The notes beneath the pieces were generated by a model. The model was not told the DNA's origin, ran no database searches, and saw only the letters and a program-made list of their open reading frames with translations. Made by a program: the position numbers and the translations under genes. Shown here piece after piece: positions 26,735 to 35,581 of a DNA stretch of 64,000 bases (position 1 is its first letter; every line of letters starts with the position of its first letter). Origin of the DNA: CAIWHR01 sp963726765 (GTDB lineage: Bacteria; Pseudomonadota; Gammaproteobacteria; Burkholderiales; Casimicrobiaceae); NCBI GenBank assembly GCA_963726765.1, contig CAVSDH010000011.1:248001-312000 (forward strand). The letters run 5' to 3'.

Positions 26735-27912
26735 CAGACGACCTTTTCAGTGCGCAGGCGCGCGATGTCGGCGTCGGCGTAGCCCAGCCCGCGCAGGATC
26801 GCGGCCGTGTGCTGGCCCAGCGCGGGCACGGGATCCATGCGCGGCGGCGGCGACGGCGGCACGCCCGGCGGCAGCGGCGCCGGCACGCGGCCGGCGGGCG
26901 TGTCGACCTCGACCCAGCGCTTTCGCGCCGCGAGCTGCGGGTGCGCCCAGACTTCCTTCATGTCGTTCATTCGTGCATTGGCGATCTGTGCGGCATCGAG
27001 CCGCAGGATGACCTCTGTCGCCGTCAGCGGCACGAACGCGTCGACGATGATCGCCCGCAATTCGTCGCGGGCAGCGGTGCGGCGCGAATTCGACGAAAAT
27101 CGCTCGTCGGTCGCGAGCGCGGGCTGCCCCAGCACCTTGTCGCAGAACAGCGCCCACTCACGTTCGTTCTGCAGCCCGAGCATCACGATCTTGCCGTCGC
27201 CCGCCGGGAAAGGACCATAGGGATAGATGGTCGCGTGCGCTGCGCCGGCGCGCGGCGGCGGCTCGGCGCCGTCGAACGCGTAGTAGAGCGGATAGCTCAT
27301 CCACTCGACCATGCTCTCCAGCATCGACACGTCGATCGCGCAGCCCTTGCCCGTCTTTCCGCGCTCGATGAGCGCCGCGAGAATGTTCGTGTACGCGTAC
27401 ATGCCGGCGGCGATGTCGGCGATCGAGCAGCCCGCCTTCGCGGGCGCGTCCGGCGAGCCGGTGATCGACAGGAATCCCGACTCGCTCTGGATCAGCAGGT
27501 CGTAGGCCTTCTTGTCGCGATAGGGGCCGTCGGCGCCGTAGCCCGAGATGTCGCAGACGATGAGCCGCGGATTGGCGACGGAAAGCGCGTCGTACGACAG
27601 GCCGAGGCGCGCGGCGGCGCCCGGCGCCAGATTTTGCACCAGCACGTCGGCGCCGGCCACGAGACGCTGCAGGATCCTCGCCGCCTCGGCGTGCTTGACG
27701 TCGAGCGTCAGGCTCTCCTTCGAGCGGTTGCTCCAGACGAAGTGCGACGCGAGGCCGCGCACGCGTTCGTCGTAGCCGCGCGCGAAATCGCCCACGCCCG
27801 GCCGTTCGATCTTGATCACCCGGGCGCCGAGGTCGGCCAGCTGCCGCGTGCAGAACGGTGCGGCAATCGCATGCTCCAGCGTGACGACGGTGATGCCTTC
27901 GAGCGGGCGCAT
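26734..27912 (-). CDS. CaiB/BaiF-type (class III) CoA-transferase
   Basis: 392 residues. The N-terminus MRPLEGITVVTLEHAIAAP is typical. NRSKESLTLDVKHAE near residue 62 and the catalytic-type aspartate in SIADIAAGMYAY near residue 167 are present. Family III enzymes move CoA between acids through enzyme-bound aspartyl-CoA intermediates. Substrates are unknown; the neighbouring acyl-CoA dehydrogenase and MmgE/PrpD point to activation of a carboxylic acid for beta-oxidation-like breakdown. Confidence 0.88.
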   Translation of the reverse strand: MRPLEGITVVTLEHAIAAPFCTRQLADLGARVIKIERPGVGDFARGYDERVRGLASHFVWSNRSKESLTLDVKHAEAARILQRLVAGADVLVQNLAPGAAARLGLSYDALSVANPRLIVCDISGYGADGPYRDKKAYDLLIQSESGFLSITGSPDAPAKAGCSIADIAAGMYAYTNILAALIERGKTGKGCAIDVSMLESMVEWMSYPLYYAFDGAEPPPRAGAAHATIYPYGPFPAGDGKIVMLGLQNEREWALFCDKVLGQPALATDERFSSNSRRTAARDELRAIIVDAFVPLTATEVILRLDAAQIANARMNDMKEVWAHPQLAARKRWVEVDTPAGRVPAPLPPGVPPSPPPRMDPVPALGQHTAAILRGLGYADADIARLRTEKVV

Positions 27913-27926
27913 CGCTGTATCCTCAA

Positions 27927-28069
27927 CAGGGTGCTGAAAAACGTAGCGAGCGGGCCCGTAGGCAAGGCGGCCCGCAGCAAGGCGCGAGACAGTACATCAG
28001 AAGTACGGCGAGCGCCGAGCGAGGAAACAACGAAGCATACGGGCCGCGCAGTAGTTTTGCAGCATCCTG
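27927..28069. repeat. 143-bp imperfect palindromic intergenic repeat
   Basis: The ends are near-perfect inverted copies: CAGGGTGCTGAAAAACGTAG on the left and, read on the minus strand, CAGGATGCTGCAAAACTACT on the right. The interior also has complementary GC blocks (for example GGGCCC and GGGCCG), so the RNA could fold into one long hairpin. It lies between the acyl-CoA dehydrogenase and CoA-transferase genes and directly abuts the dehydrogenase stop. The layout is that of small non-autonomous mobile repeats (ERIC/MITE-like). No second copy is present in this window. Confidence 0.7.
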
Positions 28070-29230
28070 TCAGAACGAGCGCGGCAGGCCGAGCACGTGC
28101 TCGCCCACGTACGCGAGGATCAGGTTGGTCGAGATCGGCGCCACCTGGTAGAGGCGCGTCTCGCGGAACTTGCGCTCGATGTCGTACTCGGCGGCGAAGC
28201 CGAATCCGCCGTGGAACTGCAGGCATGCGTTAGCGGCCTCCCACGACGCGTCGGCGGCGAGCAGCTTCGCCATGTTCGCCTGCGCGCCGCACGGCAGTCC
28301 TGCGTCGAACAGTTCGCAGGCCTTGTAGCGCATCAGGTTCGCCGCCTCGACGTTGACATAGGCGCGGGCGATCGGAAACTGCACGCCCTGGTTCTGGCCG
28401 ATCGGGCGGCCGAAGACGACACGCTCCTTCGCATAGCCGACGACCCTGTCGATGAACCAGTAGCCGTCGCCGATGCATTCGGCGGCGATCAGCGTGCGCT
28501 CGGCGTTGAGGCCGTCGAGGATGTACTTGAAGCCCTTGCCCTCCTCGCCGATCAGATTTTCGGCGGGAATCTCGAGGTTGTCGATGAAGAGCTCGTTGGT
28601 CTCGTGGTTGACCATGTTCACGATCGGCACGACGGTCAGCCCGTGGCCGATCGCCTCCCGAAGGTCGACGATGAAGATCGACATTCCTTCGGAACGCTTT
28701 TTCACCTTGTCGAGCGGAGTCGTCCGTGCCAGCAGGATCATGAGATCCGAGTGCTGGACGCGGGAAATCCAGACCTTCTGCCCGTTGACGATGTACTTTT
28801 CGCCCTTGCGCACGGCGACCGTCTTCAGGTTGGTGGTGTCGGTGCCCGTCGTGGGCTCGGTCACCGCCATCGACTGCAGGCGCAGCTCGCCGCTCGCGAT
28901 CCTGGGCAGGTACGCCCGCTTCTGCGCCTCCGAGCCATGGCGCAGCAGCGTGCCCATGTTGTACATCTGCCCGTGGCACGCACCCGAATTGCCGCCCGCG
29001 CGGTTGATCTCCTCCATGATCACCGACGCTTCGGTGAGACCGAGGCCCGATCCGCCGTAGTCCTGCGGGATCAGCGCGGCGAGCCAGCCGGCCTTGGTCA
29101 GCGCGTCGACGAAGGCTTCCGGATAGCCTCGCGCCTCATCGATCTGGCGGAAGTAATCGGCGGGATACTCCGCGCAGAGATCGCGGATCGCGTCGCGCAG
29201 GTCCTGGTGCGAATCGGCGGGGCGGGTCAT
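28070..29230 (-). CDS. Acyl-CoA dehydrogenase
   Basis: 386 residues. FAD and substrate motifs: LIPQDYGGSGLGLTEASVIMEE near residue 53, QSMAVTEPTTGTDTTNLKT near residue 118, INGQKVWIS-like VNGQKVWISR near residue 147, and RPIGQNQGVQFPIAR near residue 278. The C-terminal FHGGFGFAAEYDIERKFRE near residue 342 carries the region where the catalytic glutamate usually sits. It oxidises an acyl-CoA to an enoyl-CoA with FAD. First gene of a minus-strand operon with CoA-transferase, MmgE/PrpD and methyltransferase. Confidence 0.9.
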   Translation of the reverse strand: MTRPADSHQDLRDAIRDLCAEYPADYFRQIDEARGYPEAFVDALTKAGWLAALIPQDYGGSGLGLTEASVIMEEINRAGGNSGACHGQMYNMGTLLRHGSEAQKRAYLPRIASGELRLQSMAVTEPTTGTDTTNLKTVAVRKGEKYIVNGQKVWISRVQHSDLMILLARTTPLDKVKKRSEGMSIFIVDLREAIGHGLTVVPIVNMVNHETNELFIDNLEIPAENLIGEEGKGFKYILDGLNAERTLIAAECIGDGYWFIDRVVGYAKERVVFGRPIGQNQGVQFPIARAYVNVEAANLMRYKACELFDAGLPCGAQANMAKLLAADASWEAANACLQFHGGFGFAAEYDIERKFRETRLYQVAPISTNLILAYVGEHVLGLPRSF

Positions 29231-29338
29231 GGCGCAGCCTCCGGGGTCGGGCGGATCGAGCCCTCCCGCGAACGAGAACTAAAGCATCATTTTTCCGACA
29301 GCGCAACCGCAGCGCGCGCGTCTCCCGGACTCGTCAGA

Positions 29339-29385
29339 TTGACAAAGGGCAACCGTCTACTTCAGAATGGTTCCATTATGGTTCC
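29339..29385 (+). promoter_or_regulatory. Promoter and operator-like repeats of the VapBC-type pair
   Basis: TTGACA (29339-29344) is followed after 18 bases by CAGAAT (29363-29368). Overlapping the -10 are two direct copies of ATGGTTCC (29367-29374 and 29378-29385), and AATGGTTCCATT (29366-29377) is a near-palindrome. Repeats at this place are typical operators for antitoxin autorepression; binding here is an inference. Confidence 0.55.
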
Positions 29386-29397
29386 AAGGAGAGAGCC

Positions 29398-29634
29398 GTG
29401 TTGACGCTGACCCTCAAAAACATTCCGTCGCACCTGCACGCTCGGCTCAAGGAAAGCGCTGAGAAGAACCGCCGTAGCCTCAACAGCGAAATCCTCACCA
29501 GGCTCGAACGCGACGTTGCGGCGCCGAGGATTGACCGAGGCAAACTTGCGCGAGAGCTGAAGGCCTTTACCAACCAACTTCCCTATGTGGATCATCGAAT
29601 CGGCGATCGCTACAAACGGAAGGGCCTCGAGTGA
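29398..29634 (+). CDS. Ribbon-helix-helix antitoxin of the VapB/FitA type
   Basis: 78 residues from GTG 29398, with AAGGAGAG upstream. The N-terminus MLTLTLKNIPSHLHARLKES is an RHH beta-strand followed by helix A, and NRRSLNSEILTRLE is helix B, as in Arc/FitA repressors. The C-terminal tail (RELKAFTNQLPYVDHRIGDR) would wrap the toxin. It ends GTGA, overlapping the toxin start. Neutralises the PIN toxin and should repress the operon through the upstream repeats. Confidence 0.85.
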   Translation: MLTLTLKNIPSHLHARLKESAEKNRRSLNSEILTRLERDVAAPRIDRGKLARELKAFTNQLPYVDHRIGDRYKRKGLE

Positions 29635-30038
29635 TCGTGGTCGATACCAACGTCATCCATTACTGTTGGGTGCGCGGCGAGAATACTGAGATGGCCCAGG
29701 AGGTCCGGCAAAAGGACCCCGAGTGGCATGCGCCTATTCTGTGGCGCTCAGAACTACGCAACGTACTGACAGCGTATCTCCGGCGTGGGATGCTGTCGCG
29801 AATGCAGATCGTCGGAATTCTGAGCATTGCCGATCAGGCGCTTGCCGAGTGCGAACACATCATCCATGACGACTTGGTGCTTGACGTGGTCGCCAACAGC
29901 ACACTGACGGCTTACGACGCCGAGTTCGTCGCGCTCGCAACTGCGTTGTCCGTCCCGCTGGTGACGAGCGACAAGGCTGTACTCAAGGCATTTCCTGATC
30001 GTGCAATGACAATGGAAGCATTCCTAAAATCGCGGTAG
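29631..30038 (+). CDS. PIN-domain toxin (VapC-like)
   Basis: 135 residues starting with GTG 29631 inside the antitoxin stop. The acidic metal-binding residues of PIN nucleases are visible: Asp in VVDTNV (residue 5), Glu in WRSELRNVL (near residue 42), Asp in YDAEFVALA (near residue 102) and Asp in TSDKAVL (near residue 120). VapC toxins cleave tRNA or rRNA in the absence of antitoxin. G+C is visibly lower than the flanking housekeeping genes, as expected of an acquired module. Confidence 0.87.
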   Translation: MIVVDTNVIHYCWVRGENTEMAQEVRQKDPEWHAPILWRSELRNVLTAYLRRGMLSRMQIVGILSIADQALAECEHIIHDDLVLDVVANSTLTAYDAEFVALATALSVPLVTSDKAVLKAFPDRAMTMEAFLKSR

Positions 30039-30199
30039 GCACATGATTGATACTTGGGGTCATGCCGCAGCATGCACTGGATCAATTGAGCATCGGAACA
30101 CGCTGGGCGTCCTTCGGATGTTCCGGCGAAGCGCGGACATGGTTTGCAGTGGCCAGCCATGGTTTCGAAGGAATGGCAGCGGCGGCATCAGTTTCGGCT

Positions 30200-32920
30200 T
30201 CACCTGGTCATCTCGCTACGCGTTGGGAGCGGCGTGCCCGGCCTCCATATCTTGCCGATTTCGTTTGCTTTCTCGACTTGTTGCAGCGATAGCCCCTGCG
30301 CGATATTGGCTCGATTCCGCGGTGCGGTTTTGTCTCCCGCCGAGGCTGCCAAGTTGAAGAGCATATAGGCAAGTACGTCATCCCGTAGCACACCACGGCC
30401 ATGCTGATACGAGAAGCCAAGGCTATTTAGCGCGTTGGCCATGCCTTGCTCGGCTGCCTTGCGGAACCACGCGGCTGCTTGCGCGTCGTCCTGCCGCACG
30501 CCTCGACCGCTAGCGTACATCAGACCAAGGTTCTGTTGAGCAGGCGCGAAGCCTTGCTCCGCCGCCTTATGGTACCAACGCACCGCCTGCTTATCGTCCA
30601 AACCCACGCCGTGGCCCTCGAAGTACACGGTGCCAAGATTGAATTGGGCCTCGCCAGAGTTACGCTGCGCGGCGCGGCGAAGCCACGCCACCGCCTCGGT
30701 GGTGCTCTTGGGGACGCCTAGTCCTCGAAGATACATGTAGCCCAACCGACTTTCGGCGGCGGCAAATCCTTGGTCCGCTGCCAGTCGGAACAAACGCAAT
30801 GCCTCCACGTCGTCCTTGGCGACTCCGCGCCCATCGGCATACATGGCGCCCAGATAGTACTGTGCCGCCGGGAATTCCTGATCAGCTGATTTGCGTGCCC
30901 AGCGCACGGCCTCGGCATCGTCGCGTGCTACGCCGCGGCCATCGGCATATGCCACTGCCAGACCGATTTGGGCGCGAGCATCGCCGCCTCCCGCGCCTTG
31001 CCGGAGCCACGCGAAAGCTTCGACGGGATCGCTTGGGAGGCCGGCAAATACTACCGGCGGGGTGTTCGTCAATCCGGTCTTTTCGCGGATCGCCAGGGCG
31101 CGATGCGACAAAGGCGCCGCATCGCCTTGCCTGCCGACCGCGCGGTTTACTTCCGCCATGCCGCCGAGAATGTCCGCCACCGCTCCGTGCTCGGGGCCAA
31201 ACGCCCTATTCGTCAGCTCGAACGCCCGCTGATAGGTTGCCAGGGCTTCGTCGTATCGCCCCATTGAAAGATAGAGGTCCGCCAAACCGGGCAGCACAAG
31301 CAACACCATCGGTAACGAAGTCCCCTGACTTGAAAATCCCGACACATTCTCGATGATCGGCAATATGCGTTGATACTGCCGCAGAGCCTCCGCGTATTTT
31401 CCAAGCGCTTGGTAGGATTGTGCCTGTGCGAAAAGTGCAATACATAGAATCCATGGGTTTGGCTGCTCCATCTTCTCGAGCGTCGATTGCGCCCGCTGCG
31501 AGAGCGACAACGCCTGGTCGTATTTCGCCTCCGCGTAATAGAGGCCCGAAACATTGGCAAGTACCGTTGCCGAGAGAGTCTTGCTCCGCGATTCCTCGAC
31601 GTTCTCTGCAATCAGCAGTGCGCGACCGTATAGGGGCAGAGCCCGAGACATCCAACGCAAGCGCTGGTACGCAAGTGCAGTCGTGTTAAGCGAATGCGCA
31701 ACGTATTCATGCTCACGGCCGAACGCCTTTTCGCTGGTCTCCAATGCCCGAGTTGCGAATGGGAGCGCCTGTTCATATTGTCCCCCTCCGATGTAAACGA
31801 GTGCCATGGCATTCAGTGTCGCTGCGAGACCGCGATATTTCGGCGTGGGCGCTTTGTCCAGAATCGATATCGCGCGCCCATAAGCCGATATTTCCTGCGC
31901 AAATTGTCCGGTTGCTCCGTACGCCTTCGCCAGCACATATTGGTAACGCGCCACGTCCGTCTGGTCGGGGCCAAGCGCTTTTTCAGCAATCGTCAATGCC
32001 CGTTGAGCAAGCGGCAAGGCTTGAGCAGGCTCGTTTGTTCCTAAGTAGAGTTCCGCCAGGATGGCAAGGCTTTCCGCCACGCCGATGTGTTCCGACCCGA
32101 CTGCTCTTTCTTGTATCGCCAACGCGCGCTTTGCGAGCGGCAAGCCCTGCTCGGGCTTGCCGATGTCGCCATAACACTGCCCCACGTTGTCAAGACTGAC
32201 GGCCAGGACGGGATGCCGAGGTCCAAGGTGCTTCTCGCGAATGGCCAACGATCGCTCGGCCAAGGGAAGCCCCTTTTCGCATTCGCCCTCACCAAATAAC
32301 AGCGCTGCTTGTGTGTTGAGGCTGGTCGCCACATCGATGTGTTCGGGACCGAACGCCTTCTCCTGAATGGAAAGCGCACGTTGCGAAAGAGCCAGGCCCG
32401 TGGCGTACTTCTCGATTTTGCCGTAGATAAGGGCTTGCGTATCCAGGCTCGCCGCAACGTCCGTATGGTCGGGCCCTAACGCTCTCTCACGGATCGACAG
32501 CGCCCGCTGTGCCAGCCCCAGTGCTGCTTCATACTGGCCCTGCCGCGCGTAGATCAGCGCCTCGGTGTCCAGACTGGCCGCGACATCCGGGTGATCGGAT
32601 CCAAGAGCCATCTCCCGGATCGACAACGCGCGCCGGGACACGGTAAGGGCCTCGGTATACCTGCCTTGCTCGCGATATAGCTTTGCGAGGTCGTCAAGAG
32701 TTCTGGCGAGCCGTGGGTCATCCGGACCGAAGGTCTCCGCCAACTGGAGCGCGGCCGCATATTGGCCTCCGGCCTCCGCATATTGACCGCGCTGGAACGA
32801 CCCTTCTCCGTTCTCGATCGACGACTTCCACAGGTCATCAGAGCCCGCGACCGTCAGGGCGGATAATTCAAGAAGAAACGCGCCGAAATATAACCACCAT
32901 GAGCGCCTCGATTGCTTCAT
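30200..32920 (-). CDS. 906-residue secreted/anchored TPR and Sel1 repeat protein
   Basis: An N-terminal signal/anchor is visible (WWLYFGAFLLELSALTVAG, residues 8-26). Residues about 40-620 are tandem 42-residue kinesin-light-chain-type TPRs, each with a core like RALSIREKALGPDHTDVA. Residues about 640-880 are Sel1-like repeats of the type YLGAMYADGRGVAKDD. A proline-containing linker (TPPVVFAGLPSDPVEAF) separates them. There is no catalytic domain, so it should scaffold protein contacts, probably in the envelope or periplasm. The adjoining VapBC pair and lower G+C suggest one acquired segment. Neighbouring repeats are very similar, so recent internal duplication is likely. Confidence 0.82.
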   Translation of the reverse strand: MKQSRRSWWLYFGAFLLELSALTVAGSDDLWKSSIENGEGSFQRGQYAEAGGQYAAALQLAETFGPDDPRLARTLDDLAKLYREQGRYTEALTVSRRALSIREMALGSDHPDVAASLDTEALIYARQGQYEAALGLAQRALSIRERALGPDHTDVAASLDTQALIYGKIEKYATGLALSQRALSIQEKAFGPEHIDVATSLNTQAALLFGEGECEKGLPLAERSLAIREKHLGPRHPVLAVSLDNVGQCYGDIGKPEQGLPLAKRALAIQERAVGSEHIGVAESLAILAELYLGTNEPAQALPLAQRALTIAEKALGPDQTDVARYQYVLAKAYGATGQFAQEISAYGRAISILDKAPTPKYRGLAATLNAMALVYIGGGQYEQALPFATRALETSEKAFGREHEYVAHSLNTTALAYQRLRWMSRALPLYGRALLIAENVEESRSKTLSATVLANVSGLYYAEAKYDQALSLSQRAQSTLEKMEQPNPWILCIALFAQAQSYQALGKYAEALRQYQRILPIIENVSGFSSQGTSLPMVLLVLPGLADLYLSMGRYDEALATYQRAFELTNRAFGPEHGAVADILGGMAEVNRAVGRQGDAAPLSHRALAIREKTGLTNTPPVVFAGLPSDPVEAFAWLRQGAGGGDARAQIGLAVAYADGRGVARDDAEAVRWARKSADQEFPAAQYYLGAMYADGRGVAKDDVEALRLFRLAADQGFAAAESRLGYMYLRGLGVPKSTTEAVAWLRRAAQRNSGEAQFNLGTVYFEGHGVGLDDKQAVRWYHKAAEQGFAPAQQNLGLMYASGRGVRQDDAQAAAWFRKAAEQGMANALNSLGFSYQHGRGVLRDDVLAYMLFNLAASAGDKTAPRNRANIAQGLSLQQVEKANEIGKIWRPGTPLPTRSEMTR

Positions 32921-33492
32921 GCATCCTCCGTCTGGCTCGTTACTTCAAGCCGATGGAACAGTGGTTGCGCGCACCACCGGTCCCTATCTGGCTGCATCAG
33001 GAAAGTGCCAAGCACCACCCGCTGAGCGGTCCGGGCTCCAAACCTTCAAGGCCATGGTGCCCAAGCCCGATATACAGATGGCTTACAAAAATGGGAGCGG
33101 GGACGGGCTACCGCTCTCAATCTGGCATCCAGGCCTTTCCGCGGCGGTAAGAGGAGCGATCGCCAAGGGGACCGGTCATTCTTGGTTTCCGCACGGACCG
33201 ACTGAAACCTGCCGCTCAGCGAGAGATGAGAAGGTCCGGTTTTCCAGGCCGCGACAGGCCGAATCGGGTCGAGAGCAGCTTCAGGGATCTTCGAGCTTCG
33301 TACCGACTGCGCTCGAGATGGACGACCCGTGTGCGCCGCGTGTGCACCGACAGCCCAAGTGGGTGAAATCGGCTACCGATTGGCGAGCGACACGCCGCAA
33401 TGGAGCGAAGGCAGTCGTGCTCGCATGGCGATAAAATGACCAGTCGCGCCGTTAATCCGCTGGGCCGACTGAACGTCAAGAACATCCAACGA
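32921..33492. other. 572-bp stretch without a convincing gene
   Basis: Between the TPR/Sel1 gene and dusA. Open frames exist but none has a ribosome site or family resemblance. It should hold the TPR gene's promoter (minus) and the dusA promoter (plus). A GATAAAAT sequence at 33430-33437 could be a -10 for dusA. The lower-G+C character of the TPR gene fades out here, so it may be the right edge of an acquired segment. Confidence 0.5.
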
Positions 33493-34473
33493 ATGGACCG
33501 CTTATCGCACCGCTTGTGCGTCGCCCCGATGATGGACTGGACGGACCGGCATTGCCGGTTTTTCCTGCGTCTCCTCAGCCGGCGCGCGCGACTCTACACC
33601 GAGATGATCACGAGCGCGGCGCTCGTGCACGGCGACGTCCCGCATCATCTCGACTTCGATCCCGCCGAGCATCCACTGGCGCTGCAGCTGGGCGGCAGCG
33701 ACCCTGCGGTGCTCGCACACGGTGCGAAGCTCGGTGAAAGCTGGGGCTACGACGAGATCAATCTCAATTGCGGCTGTCCTTCCGAGCGCGTGCAGAAGGG
33801 GAGTTACGGCGCCTGCCTGATGGCCGAACCGGAGCTCGTCGCCAATTGCGTCAAGGCGATGCGCGACGCAGTCGCGATTCCGGTGACGGTCAAGCATCGC
33901 ATCGGCCTCGATCACGACGACGACTACGGTTTCGTCCGCGATTTCGTCGGCACCGTGGCGGGAGCGGGCTGCGACGTGTTCATCGTCCACGCGCGCAATG
34001 CGGTGCTGAAAGGGCTGTCGCCAAAGGAAAACCGCGAGGTGCCGCCGCTGCGGCACGATGTCGTGCATAGGCTCAAGCGGGATTTTCCCGCGCTCACCAT
34101 CGTCGGCAATGGCGGTCTCGCGCGCTGGAACGAGATCGAGCGGGAGCTCAGCGCGGTCGACGGCGTGATGCTGGGCCGCGCCGCGTATCACGATCCGTGG
34201 CTGCTCGCGCAGGCGGACTTGCGTGTGTTCGGCGACCACGCGCCGATGCGATCGCGCGCCGATGTCATCCGTGATCTGGTTCCGTACGCGGCGCGGCAGC
34301 TCGCGCGCGGCGTGCTGCTGCGCGCGATCGCGAGGCATGTGCTGGGGCTCTATCACGGATGCCCCGGCGGACGGCGCTTCCGGCGGATCCTTTCGGATGC
34401 GGGGCGGCTTCGCGATGCCGGGCCGGCGCTGTTCCTCGAGGCGCTCGCGGCCGTCGAGCCCGTCACCGCGTGA
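33493..34473 (+). CDS. dusA: tRNA-dihydrouridine(20/20a) synthase DusA
   Basis: 326 residues from ATG 33493 (upstream in-frame starts at 33436 and 33400 would add non-conserved residues). MMDWTDRHCRFFLRLLSR near residue 13 and TEMITSAALVHGD near residue 36 match DusA rather than DusB/C. The active-site cysteine is in NLNCGCPSERVQKGSYGACL near residue 92. The FMN-binding VGNGG is near residue 206. The enzyme reduces uridines 20/20a of the tRNA D loop with NADPH and FMN. Confidence 0.93.
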   Translation: MDRLSHRLCVAPMMDWTDRHCRFFLRLLSRRARLYTEMITSAALVHGDVPHHLDFDPAEHPLALQLGGSDPAVLAHGAKLGESWGYDEINLNCGCPSERVQKGSYGACLMAEPELVANCVKAMRDAVAIPVTVKHRIGLDHDDDYGFVRDFVGTVAGAGCDVFIVHARNAVLKGLSPKENREVPPLRHDVVHRLKRDFPALTIVGNGGLARWNEIERELSAVDGVMLGRAAYHDPWLLAQADLRVFGDHAPMRSRADVIRDLVPYAARQLARGVLLRAIARHVLGLYHGCPGGRRFRRILSDAGRLRDAGPALFLEALAAVEPVTA

Positions 34474-34477
34474 TCGG

Positions 34478-34496
34478 CGGGAGCGAACGGCTCCCG
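34478..34496. terminator. Hairpin between convergent dusA and denD-like genes
   Basis: A perfect 7-bp stem (CGGGAGC, GCTCCCG) with a 5-base loop lies five bases after the dusA stop, just before the end of the convergent epimerase gene. There is no U-run on either side, so intrinsic termination is uncertain; it may instead stabilise transcript ends. Confidence 0.3.
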
Positions 34497-34508
34497 AGGT
34501 TGCCCTCG

Positions 34509-35489
34509 CTACGCGCGCGGTCGCAACTCGTCCGCGATGTACTGGCGCACGATCGAATCGAAGTCGGCGTCGCCGGCCATCCCGAGCGAGCGTCCGAACG
34601 CCGCGTCGAAATTGACGGGCCACGTCTTCACGATGCGGTCGATGGCCGCGTCGTGCCGCCAGACCACGCGATCGGCCACGGCATCACCGGCCACGCGGCG
34701 GAGCGCGTCGATCATGCCCACGACCGGAATCGAAATTCCGGGAACGTTGATGCTCCGCGTATGCGTGAAGGCCGCCGCCGGCGCCTCGTTGCCCACGATC
34801 AGGTTGGCAATGACGGCGCGCGGCGACAGGAGCCACATCCGCGTCGTGCGGCTCACCGGGCAGACCGCCTCCACCCCGTTCAGCGGCTCGCGCAGGATTC
34901 CGCTTGCGAATGATGACGCTGCCTTGTTGGCCTTGCCCGGCCGCACGCTGATTGTCGGAAGGCGCAGGCTGCGTCCGTCGACGAAGCCCTTGCGCGTGAA
35001 ATCGTAGACAAGAAACTCGCCGACCGCCTTCTGGTTGCCGTACGACGATTGCGGCCACAGCGCCTGGTCGTCGGGCACGGGGTCGGGCAGCGGTCCGCCG
35101 AACACGGCGCATGAGCTCGTGAACACGAATTTGGGCGGAGCCGCCAGTTTTCGGCAGCGTTCGAGCAGCAATCGGGTGGCGTCGACGTTGACGCGCCAGC
35201 CGAGGTCGAAGTTCGATTCGGCCTCGCCGCTCACGACGGCCGCCAGGTGGAATACGCAGTCGGCACCTCCGGCGAGGGCGGCATCCACGAGAGCCGGGTC
35301 GGCGATGTCGCCGGCGATGGAGTGCAATCGCACATCGCCGCCGGCAGGCGCGGCCACGACGTCGACGAGGGTAATGCGCTCGATGGTCCGCGACGCGCCG
35401 CGCGCGTCGGCGAGCGTCCCGCGGGCGAGGAGCGCAGCCGCGAGCTTGCCACCAAGAAATCCGGCGCCGCCGGTGATCACGATGCGCAT
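34509..35489 (-). CDS. D-erythronate dehydrogenase-like (DenD) extended SDR
   Basis: 326 residues from ATG 35489. The Rossmann motif ITGGAGFLGGKL is at residues 5-16. Then HLAAVVSGEAE near residue 78, FTSSCAVFGG near residue 116 and the catalytic SYGNQKAVGEFL near residue 145 (Tyr-X3-Lys). RLPTISVRPGKANKAASSF near residue 177 and RTTRMWLLSP near residue 218 match DenD-type enzymes, which oxidise D-erythronate with NAD. No other erythronate genes are adjacent, so the physiological substrate is not proved. Confidence 0.78.
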   Translation of the reverse strand: MRIVITGGAGFLGGKLAAALLARGTLADARGASRTIERITLVDVVAAPAGGDVRLHSIAGDIADPALVDAALAGGADCVFHLAAVVSGEAESNFDLGWRVNVDATRLLLERCRKLAAPPKFVFTSSCAVFGGPLPDPVPDDQALWPQSSYGNQKAVGEFLVYDFTRKGFVDGRSLRLPTISVRPGKANKAASSFASGILREPLNGVEAVCPVSRTTRMWLLSPRAVIANLIVGNEAPAAAFTHTRSINVPGISIPVVGMIDALRRVAGDAVADRVVWRHDAAIDRIVKTWPVNFDAAFGRSLGMAGDADFDSIVRQYIADELRPRA

Positions 35490-35581
35490 GGGGATTCGAT
35501 CCTTCGATGGTCGACGGCGGTATGATAACCGGCCCGTTGGGCGGCCATCCCGGCATGCCCGGACAAGCCGAAGGAGGTGCC

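Noticed and set aside
30047..30368. Forward ORFs overlapping the end of the TPR/Sel1 gene
   Set aside because: They cover the 3' end of a gene with clear Sel1 repeats and have no features of their own.
32919..33434. 171-residue forward ORF between the TPR gene and dusA
   Set aside because: Low-complexity, no ribosome site, no family; treated as non-coding.
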